Shown here: piece by piece, positions 58,420 through 64,000 of the stretch
Layout of the letters: every line of letters begins with the position of its first letter
Numbering within the stretch: the first letter of the stretch is position 1
Origin: CAMAVH01 sp964628235
GTDB lineage: Bacteria; Pseudomonadota; Alphaproteobacteria; SMXQ01
Length of the DNA stretch: 64,000 bases
Assembly (NCBI GenBank): GCA_964628235.1
Contig: CAZVLU010000013.1
Location: forward strand, 12,467-76,466
Direction of reading: 5' to 3'
The notes under the pieces: generated by a model
Told to the model about the DNA's origin: nothing
Seen by the model: the letters and a program-made list of their open reading frames with translations, nothing else
Databases searched by the model: none
Made by a program: the position numbers and the translations under genes

Positions 58420-60348
58420 TCAGCCGCCCGCGGCGTCCTCTCCCAGAGCCTTGGCGACGCGCGCCAGCAGTGGCGCCCAATCGCCGTCGTCGCCTTGACG
58501 CAACAAGCGGACCGAGCCGTACCAAGGCATCTTCTCGCCGCCCAGGCCATAGCGCCATTCGGGCTGGCGCGGCACCAGCGTGACGCAATCATGGCCAAGC
58601 GCGCCGCAGAGATGGATGAGCGCGGTTTGCACCGACAGCACGCCGTCCGTCACGGCGACGAGCGCCGCGAGATCATCGAACGCGTCGATCTCGCCGCGCG
58701 GCAGGCAAATGAGATTCTGGCCGTGGCGCGCGTTGAATGCGGCGACTTCGCCTGCCACGTCGCCATATTGCAGGCTGACGAAGCGCGCCTCGACCGATCG
58801 CATGAGCGGCAAGACGTCATCGAGAGACAGCGAGCGTCCGCCGCCGCGCGTCTCCACCGTGCCGCCGCGCCACGACAGGCCGATGACAGGCCGCCCATCC
58901 TCGCCGCCAAGCCGCTTCTGCCAGGCGGCGACCTTTTCCGGCGACGGCCTTAGATAGGGCAAGCCCGGGAAATCCGCTGCGGAGGAGCGGTAAGCATGCG
59001 CGAGGCTGCCGATCGCCACGATGACGTCCATCTCATCCAGCAGGCCATCCGGCAGGTCATCGACATCGATGAAGCGGATGTCGGGATACGACCTTGCGAA
59101 CAGGCCGCGCAATTTGCCCGTGCAGAGACAAGTGACGGCGGCGGCATCGCGGCATAGATCAACCAGCAGGCTGGCGAACATCACTTGGTCGCCGACGCCC
59201 TGCTCGCCGACGACGAGACAGCGGCGGCCGACGAAGGCCGCGCGCTCGGGCGCCAGCAGCAAACGATCGATGACCTGCCGCGTCAGCGAACCCGACGAGC
59301 GCGCGATGAACTTGTCGAATCGCCAGCGCTGTTCATACTCGCGCCAGCCCGGCACGAAATCGCCGCGCAGCAGATGCAGGATCGAGCGGTTGAACATCGC
59401 CTCCGGATAATCGCCCCGCACCTCTATCGCGCGCGCATAGTCGGCGAGCGCGGCGTCGAACTGATGCGTGTCGCGATAGCCGTTGCCGCGGTTGCACCAG
59501 CTTTCCGCGCGCGTCGGATCGAGCTCCAGGGCGCGGTCGAGGCTGGCGATGGCCTCTTCGGGGCGTTGCAGCGCCTGCAGCACGATGCCGCGATTGTTGA
59601 ACGACTGGCCATGGCGGGGATCGAGAGCGATGGCGCGGTCGTAACTGGCCAGCGCCTCCTCGTAGCGGTGCAACGCCGCCAGCCCGTTGCCGCGATTGTA
59701 GTGCGCCGCCACGTAGCCGGGCCGAATGGCGAGCGCCCGATCGTAATTGGCCAACGCCTCTTCATGGCGGCCCATTTCGCGCAGCACGCCGCCGAGGTTG
59801 TTGTAAGCATCGGCATAGCGCGGCTGCAGCGTCACGGCCTTTTGCAGAAACATCAACGCATCCGCATGACGGCCGAGCCGGGCCGCCGTCGCCGCCGCGT
59901 TGTTGAGCGTATCGGCGCGGTTCGGCGCCAGGGCGATCGCGCGGGCGAAATGCGGCAGGGCGTCGGCATGGCGGCCCAGCTCGGCGAGGATCACGCCGAG
60001 ATTGTTCTGCACGTCGGCGAAATCCGGCCGCAGCTCGAGCGCCCAACGGTAATGGGCGATGGCCTCATCTTTTCGACCCAGCGCTTTCAAGCCATTGCCG
60101 AGATTGTTATGCGCTTCGGCATAGTCGGGTTTCAGCGCCAGGGCCTGCTCGACCAACGGGACCCCCTCGGCGAAGCGGCCCTGCTGAAAATGGCAGACGC
60201 CCAGCAAATGGAGCGCGCCGACATGATTGGGCGCGCGACTCAGGATATCGGCGTAAAGCGCTTGCGCCTCGGCAAGTCTTCCCGCGCCCTGCATTTGCAT
60301 GGCGCGATTAAAATCGGCCGCGATGGCCTGCATGCCGGAGGGCTGCAA
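58420..60348 (-). CDS. TPR-repeat protein with C-terminal glycosyltransferase-like domain
   Basis: A 642-residue protein. About ten TPR units fill residues 10-340, with repeated patterns like YAEAHNNLGNGLKALGRKDEA and SFNNRGIVLQALQRPEEA. The block GDFVPGWREYEQRWRF that follows is typical of bacterial TPR-glycosyltransferase fusions. The C-terminus (about 375-640) looks like a GT9/GT41-type fold: LVVGEQGVGDQVMFASLL, PVIGLSWRGGTVETRGGGRS, DDLAALVAVTDGVLSVQTAL, HLCGALGHDCVTLVPRQPEWRYG. Possibly transfers sugar to a protein or lipid. It lies 45 bases downstream of yajQ on the same strand. Confidence 0.83.
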   Translation of the reverse strand: MQPSGMQAIAADFNRAMQMQGAGRLAEAQALYADILSRAPNHVGALHLLGVCHFQQGRFAEGVPLVEQALALKPDYAEAHNNLGNGLKALGRKDEAIAHYRWALELRPDFADVQNNLGVILAELGRHADALPHFARAIALAPNRADTLNNAAATAARLGRHADALMFLQKAVTLQPRYADAYNNLGGVLREMGRHEEALANYDRALAIRPGYVAAHYNRGNGLAALHRYEEALASYDRAIALDPRHGQSFNNRGIVLQALQRPEEAIASLDRALELDPTRAESWCNRGNGYRDTHQFDAALADYARAIEVRGDYPEAMFNRSILHLLRGDFVPGWREYEQRWRFDKFIARSSGSLTRQVIDRLLLAPERAAFVGRRCLVVGEQGVGDQVMFASLLVDLCRDAAAVTCLCTGKLRGLFARSYPDIRFIDVDDLPDGLLDEMDVIVAIGSLAHAYRSSAADFPGLPYLRPSPEKVAAWQKRLGGEDGRPVIGLSWRGGTVETRGGGRSLSLDDVLPLMRSVEARFVSLQYGDVAGEVAAFNARHGQNLICLPRGEIDAFDDLAALVAVTDGVLSVQTALIHLCGALGHDCVTLVPRQPEWRYGLGGEKMPWYGSVRLLRQGDDGDWAPLLARVAKALGEDAAGG

Positions 60349-60393
60349 GACGCTTACGATGCCGACGGGATGCCGATAGGCATCTCTAGCCGC

Positions 60394-60879
60394 TCAGTCA
60401 CGGAAATTCACATATTGCAGCGGCAATTCGACCTTGAGGCCTTTGATCATGGCGATGGCCTCTTGCAGGTCGTCGCGCTTCTTGCCGGTGATGCGCAGCT
60501 CGTCGCCCTGGATCGCGGCCTGCACCTTCATCTTGCTCGCCTTGATCTCCTTGACCAGGCGCTTGGCCAATTCCTGCTCGATGCCCTGCTTGACCAGGAT
60601 GGTCTGGCGCAGCATGTCGCCCGAGGCTTTTTCCGGCGTCTTGAACTCGAGGGCGCCGGCATCGACGCCGCGCCGCGTCATATGGCCTTTGACCAGCTCA
60701 TGGATCTGCTTGAGCTTCATGTCGTCGTCGGCCAGCACCGTCAGCGTGCCGTCCTTGTTCTCGATCGAGCTCTTGCTGCCCTTGAAGTCGAAGCGCGTGC
60801 CGATCTCGCGCTGGATGTTGCGCACGGCGTTTTCGACCTCGGCAAGGTCGGTGCGGGACACGATATCGAAGGACGGCAT
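60394..60879 (-). CDS. yajQ: YajQ-family nucleotide-binding protein
   Basis: A 161-residue protein matching the YajQ/UPF0234 family end to end: MPSFDIVSRTDLAEVENAVRN, REIGTRFDFKGSKSSIE, VLADDDMKLKQIHELV, KASGDMLRQTILVKQGI, KEIKASKMKVQAAIQGDELRI (in part) and LPLQYVNFRD at the end. Relatives in Xanthomonas bind c-di-GMP and act on gene expression, which is of note as a diguanylate cyclase is also in the window. Start ATG 60879 with AAAGG seven bases upstream; an open frame beyond it is a shadow of gmhA. Confidence 0.95.
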   Translation of the reverse strand: MPSFDIVSRTDLAEVENAVRNIQREIGTRFDFKGSKSSIENKDGTLTVLADDDMKLKQIHELVKGHMTRRGVDAGALEFKTPEKASGDMLRQTILVKQGIEQELAKRLVKEIKASKMKVQAAIQGDELRITGKKRDDLQEAIAMIKGLKVELPLQYVNFRD

Positions 60880-61056
60880 GGGAAAACCTTTTACGGCGAC
60901 AAGCGCGGAAATGCAGGACCGCCTCATTTTAGATCGGTTAGCGGTTTTTGACGACTCGTCCGCGCAAAACGATGCCGCAAGCCCATTGGAAGCCACGCGG
61001 CGCTTTGCTACCCTCCGGCCGCCTTTGCACCCCCTGCCCCCTGGGATTTCCGCCTG

Positions 61057-61629
61057 ATGGCCAGTCTTCACGAGTATCTCGCCGGCGCCGCCGAATTGCT
61101 GGCCCGCCTGCCCGCCGCCGGCCTCGACAAGCCGGTCGCCGACGCCATCGCGGCCCTGAATGAGGCCCTGGCGGCGCGCAAGACCGTGCTGATCTGCGGC
61201 AACGGCGGCTCGGCCAGCGACGCCCAGCATATCGCCGCTGAACTGGTCGGGCGCTACGAGCGCGAACGCATCGCCCTGCCCGTCATGGCGCTGGCCGGCG
61301 ACGCCGCGACGCTGACGGCGCTCGGCAACGATTACGGCTACGAGCGGGTGTTCTCCCGCCAGGTCGAGGCCCACGGCGTGCCCGGCGGCGTGTTCATCGG
61401 CCTGTCGACCAGCGGCAAGTCGCCCAACGTGCTGAAGGCCCTGGACGCGGCCAAGGCGCGCGGCATGACCACCATCGCCTTCACCGGCGAGGGCGGCGGA
61501 CCGATCGGGGCGGCCGCCGACATCCTGATCGCCGTGCCGTCCAAGACCACCGCGCGGGTCCAGGAGATGCATATCTGCCTGTACCATTACATCTGCGGCC
61601 AGGTCGAAAACGCCGCTCCCCAGGCGTAA
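61057..61629 (+). CDS. gmhA: Sedoheptulose-7-phosphate isomerase (SIS domain)
   Basis: A 190-residue SIS-domain protein of the GmhA/DiaA group. It shows TVLICGNGGSASDAQHIAAELVG near 43, LAGDAATLTALGNDYGYERVFSRQ near 78 (in part), FIGLSTSGKSPNVLKALDAA near 112, and VPSKTTARVQEMHICLYHYIC near 160, all as in GmhA, the first enzyme of heptose synthesis for LPS. DiaA, a replication protein, is similar, but the ERER and GNDYGYE motifs favour GmhA. It is divergent from yajQ. Confidence 0.88.
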   Translation: MASLHEYLAGAAELLARLPAAGLDKPVADAIAALNEALAARKTVLICGNGGSASDAQHIAAELVGRYERERIALPVMALAGDAATLTALGNDYGYERVFSRQVEAHGVPGGVFIGLSTSGKSPNVLKALDAAKARGMTTIAFTGEGGGPIGAAADILIAVPSKTTARVQEMHICLYHYICGQVENAAPQA

Positions 61630-61938
61630 TCCGGGTCTTAATGGCTGCGGCAAACGCCGAACTGGCCCAAATAATCCCGCCCAAACTGCATGCAACTGCG
61701 TGATTTCATTGCAATCTCGCTTTGCGGCGTTGACAGAGCTGGAATCTGCCTGCATTTTGCCCCGCTAATAGCTTGTTAACCATGAGTCCGCATATTCCTG
61801 GGGCTGATGGGTATCCCGTTAAGGGATTTGGACTATTTAGACTTTTCGTTCGCGTTCCGCCGATCATTGGGCGGGTTGCGTATTTGGGTTCGGCTTTTTG
61901 TACTGGGGCTTTGCTTTGACGATTTCCGAGGGGAACCA
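61630..61938 (+). promoter_or_regulatory. Upstream region of the M23 peptidase gene
   Basis: This 309-base gap holds TTGACA at 61730-61735 with a weak -10 about 16 bases later, and TTAACCAT at 61776-61783, which equals the CtrA half-site of Caulobacter. The ribosome site GAGGGGA is at 61928-61934. The M23 frame is open from 61807 but the residues there lack the look of a coding region. Confidence 0.4.
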
Positions 61939-63306
61939 ATGACGCGAGGGGGGCTCTATGCCCGTACGTTTGCCCTCTGCGCCGCGGTCACGCTGACCGG
62001 CATTTTGCCGGGCAGCACAGTGTCGTCTCGTGTCCCCGGCCCCGAGGTCAAGACGCCCGACATCGAGCAGCAAAATCCCGCTCGCGCTTACGTCCTATCC
62101 TACGCCACCCCCGACACGCACGCCGTAGCGCCCGAGCCGGTGCGCGTCGCCGTCACCGTCGGCAAGGGCGACACGCTGATGGCCGTGCTGGCCAAGGCCC
62201 AGGTGCCGCGCGCCGAAGCCCATGAGGCCGTGCAGGCGCTGCGCGACGTCTTCAATCCGAAAGACTTGACGGCCGGCACCAGCATCGAATTGTCCTTCCT
62301 GCCCAAGCGCGACGATCCCACGGGCAGCGACAAGGACGGCATGTCGTTCCTCGGCCTCAATTTCGAGCCGAACGTCGAACGCCTCGTCAGCGTCGTCAAA
62401 ACCTGGACCGGCTTTCAGGCCGACCAGGTGCAAAAGCCGCTGAACCGCCAGACGGTGCGCGCCGAAGGCACGATCCATTCCAGCCTCTATCAAGACGCCG
62501 CCAAGGCCGGCGTGCCGGCCAGCGTCATCGTCGAGATGATCCGCACCCTGTCCTACGACGTCGACTTCCAGCGCGACATCCAGCGCAACGACAAGTTCGC
62601 CGTGATGTTCGACCGCATGGTCGACGAAGACGGCAAGACGGCGCGCGTCGGCGACATGGGCTATGTCGAGCTGACGCTCGGCAGCACCACTCACCGCATT
62701 TACCGCTTCGTCACGCCGGACGGCATCGCCGACTACTACAATCCCAAGGGCGAGTCGGTCCGCAAGGCCCTGCTCAAGACGCCGATCGACGGCGCCCGTC
62801 TCACCTCCGGCTTCGGCAAGCGGATGCATCCGATCCTCGGCTACACCGTCGGTCACCAAGGCGTGGATTTCGGCGCCGTCACCGGCACGCCGATCATGGC
62901 TGCCGGCTCCGGCGTCGTCGTCGATGCCGACTGGAAGGGCGCCTACGGCCGCTACGTCCGCATCCGTCACAACGGCAGTTACTACACCGCCTACGCACAC
63001 ATGAACCAGATCGGCCGCGGCATCACGCCGGGTGCCCGCGTTCAGCAAGGCCAGATCATCGGCTATGTCGGCGCCACCGGCCGCGTCACCGGCCCGCATC
63101 TGCATTACGAAGTGCTGGCCGACAACAAGCAGGTCAACCCGCTGAGCGTCAAATTGCCGACCGGCACCAAGCTCGACGGCAAGCTGCTGACCGCCTTCCA
63201 GATCGAGAAGGGCAAGCTCGAGACCCGCATGGCCGATCTGCCGCTGGCGAGCGCGACCAAGGTCGCAGACGCCAAGCCCGCCAATACCAAGAACGCCCAA
63301 AAATAA
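61939..63306 (+). CDS. Periplasmic M23 family metallopeptidase
   Basis: A peptidoglycan endopeptidase of about 455 residues. A signal or membrane segment is at the N-terminus (ARTFALCAAVTLTGILPG). A LysM-like/OapA-like region follows (VTVGKGDTLMAVLAKAQVP, about 75-130), then a spacer domain, then the M23 domain (about 290-400): TSGFGKRMHPILGYTVGHQG with VDFG (zinc His and Asp), and GPHLHYEV (HxH with the third zinc ligand). All catalytic residues are present, so it should be an active DD-endopeptidase. Start ATG 61939 is set by GAGGGGA just before; an earlier ATG at 61807 is less likely. Its own terminator follows. Confidence 0.9.
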   Translation: MTRGGLYARTFALCAAVTLTGILPGSTVSSRVPGPEVKTPDIEQQNPARAYVLSYATPDTHAVAPEPVRVAVTVGKGDTLMAVLAKAQVPRAEAHEAVQALRDVFNPKDLTAGTSIELSFLPKRDDPTGSDKDGMSFLGLNFEPNVERLVSVVKTWTGFQADQVQKPLNRQTVRAEGTIHSSLYQDAAKAGVPASVIVEMIRTLSYDVDFQRDIQRNDKFAVMFDRMVDEDGKTARVGDMGYVELTLGSTTHRIYRFVTPDGIADYYNPKGESVRKALLKTPIDGARLTSGFGKRMHPILGYTVGHQGVDFGAVTGTPIMAAGSGVVVDADWKGAYGRYVRIRHNGSYYTAYAHMNQIGRGITPGARVQQGQIIGYVGATGRVTGPHLHYEVLADNKQVNPLSVKLPTGTKLDGKLLTAFQIEKGKLETRMADLPLASATKVADAKPANTKNAQK

Positions 63307-63325
63307 TCAGGCGCTGCAGCGAATC

Positions 63326-63358
63326 AAAAAGCCCGGCTCGCGCAAGCCGGGCTTTTTT
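63326..63358 (+). terminator. Terminator after the M23 peptidase gene
   Basis: GCCCGGCT (63331-63338) pairs with AGCCGGGC (63345-63352), preceded by AAAAA and followed by TTTTTT. It can work in both directions. Confidence 0.9.
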
Positions 63359-63367
63359 ACATCTCAC

Positions 63368-63454
63368 GTCATGCCCGGGCTTGGCCCGGGCATCCACGCC
63401 TTGCGGCGTTTAGAAAGAAAAGGCGTGGATGCCCGCAACAAGTGCGGGCATGAC
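63368..63454. repeat. Inverted pair of REP-like palindromic elements
   Basis: Two 35-base units face each other (63368-63402 and 63420-63454) and match at about 30 positions. Each is also a hairpin by itself: ATGCCCGGGC with GCCCGGGCAT, and ATGCCCGCA with TGCGGGCAT. The differing bases of the two hairpins are compensatory. GTCATGCCCG...GGGCATCCACG is a form common between genes in alphaproteobacteria. It fills the gap between the convergent M23 and clpB genes. Confidence 0.8.
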
Positions 63455-63467
63455 ACCTGTGTTGTTG

Positions 63468-64000
63468 CTACGCCGCTTCTGCCTTCACGCCGTTGATGGT
63501 CAGGCCGTCCTTGCCGGCCGTCACTTTCACCGTTTCGCCGTCGGCGATCTTGCCTTCGAGCAAGAGCGTCGCCAGGCGGTTCTGCAGATGGCGCTGGATG
63601 GCCCGCTTCAAGGGCCGCGCGCCATAGACCGGATCGTAGCCGGCATCCGCCAGCCAGGCTTTGGCCGGGGCATCGAGCGTGATCGCGATGTTGCGGTCGG
63701 CGAGCAACTTCTCAAGCCGCTTGAGCTGGATCTCGACGATACGGCCCATCTCGCCGCGTCCAAGCTTGTGGAACAGCAAAATCTCGTCGAGGCGGTTGAG
63801 GAATTCGGGGCGGAACGAGCCGCGCACCATCTCCATCACCTGCTCGCGCGTCTCGGCGGAGAGTTCGCCCTCGCCCTGATCGGCCAAGATTTGCCCGCCG
63901 ATATTCGAGGTCAACACGATGATGGTGTTGCGGAAATCCACCGTGCGGCCCTGGCCGTCGGTCAGGCGGCCATCGTCGAGCACCTGGAGGAGCACGTTGA
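63468..64000 (-). CDS. clpB: ATP-dependent disaggregase ClpB, 3' part
   Basis: The C-terminal end of ClpB; the frame is open to the right edge, so most of the gene lies outside. Visible are the end of the second AAA+ domain (LLQVLDDGRLTDGQGRTVDF, IIVLTSNIGGQ as sensor 1, FRPEFLNRLDEILLF with the arginine finger) and the C-terminal domain with sensor 2 (YGARPLKRAIQRHLQNRLA). The retained FRPEFLNRLDEI form and the lack of a ClpX-like or IGF-loop sequence favour ClpB over ClpA or ClpC. ClpB resolves protein aggregates with DnaK. Confidence 0.93.
   Translation of the reverse strand, partial: NVLLQVLDDGRLTDGQGRTVDFRNTIIVLTSNIGGQILADQGEGELSAETREQVMEMVRGSFRPEFLNRLDEILLFHKLGRGEMGRIVEIQLKRLEKLLADRNIAITLDAPAKAWLADAGYDPVYGARPLKRAIQRHLQNRLATLLLEGKIADGETVKVTAGKDGLTINGVKAEAA

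Noticed and set aside
60880..61755. Extension of yajQ by about 290 residues
   Set aside because: That stretch is the antisense of gmhA; YajQ proteins are about 160 residues and start at 60879.

Overview
This 64-kb window is high-GC chromosomal DNA from an alphaproteobacterium. The evidence is the gene order murE-murF-mraY-murD-ftsW-murG-murC-murB-ddl-ftsQ-ftsA-ftsZ-lpxC, the bamD-recN-ligA block, an FtsZ with a long Pro/Ala-rich linker, FixL-type PAS domains, an ArsR-methyltransferase fusion ahead of metF-metH, and several periplasmic Bug/TctC receptors. The order within the class cannot be fixed by eye; Rhodospirillales-like or Hyphomicrobiales-like are both possible. I saw no phage, insertion sequence, CRISPR array, rRNA or tRNA.

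Layout. 1-15.5 kb: the dcw cell-wall and division cluster, almost all with overlapping or abutting genes, ending in lpxC and a strong terminator. A large imperfect stem-loop lies between ftsA and ftsZ. 15.5-18 kb: a cupin gene, a Bug receptor with a C-terminal extension and a small basic protein sit between lpxC and bamD, which are neighbours in many alphaproteobacteria. 18-30 kb: bamD-recN-ligA, an aminopeptidase P, a small DUF1127-like protein, uvrD-prmA, and an HtrA-like protein whose catalytic triad appears lost. 30-36 kb: a LysR regulator diverging from five genes that look catabolic (haem-oxygenase-fold protein, SDR, M29/NicX-like enzyme, Bug receptor, hydratase-aldolase-like DapA-family enzyme), with a palindrome at the divergent start. 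This is the best candidate for an undescribed system. 36-39 kb: a diguanylate cyclase, a pentapeptide-repeat protein and a third Bug receptor. 39-43.6 kb: TPP riboswitch and thiC, then a glycosyltransferase with rmlD and rmlC.

43.6-51.3 kb (minus strand): a hybrid histidine kinase with two nearly identical FixL-like PAS domains, and the methionine-cycle operon (ArsR-methyltransferase regulator, metF, metH) with a perfect AT-rich palindrome upstream. 51.5-55 kb: mlaA-mlaC (phospholipid transport) and ettA. 55-58.3 kb: an enolase-superfamily enzyme with an NDP-forming acyl-CoA synthetase, whose base usage looks a little different from the neighbours. 58.4-64 kb: a TPR glycosyltransferase-like protein, yajQ, a gmhA-like isomerase, a periplasmic M23 peptidase, an inverted pair of REP-like palindromes, and the 3' end of clpB running off the window.

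The housekeeping parts work together in envelope growth: precursor synthesis (Mur, Ddl, MraY), septation (FtsWQAZ), lipid A (LpxC, GmhA), outer-membrane assembly (BamD), phospholipid traffic (MlaA/C) and wall turnover (M23). The accessory parts point to a free-living bacterium scavenging organic acids or aromatic compounds through many Bug receptors.
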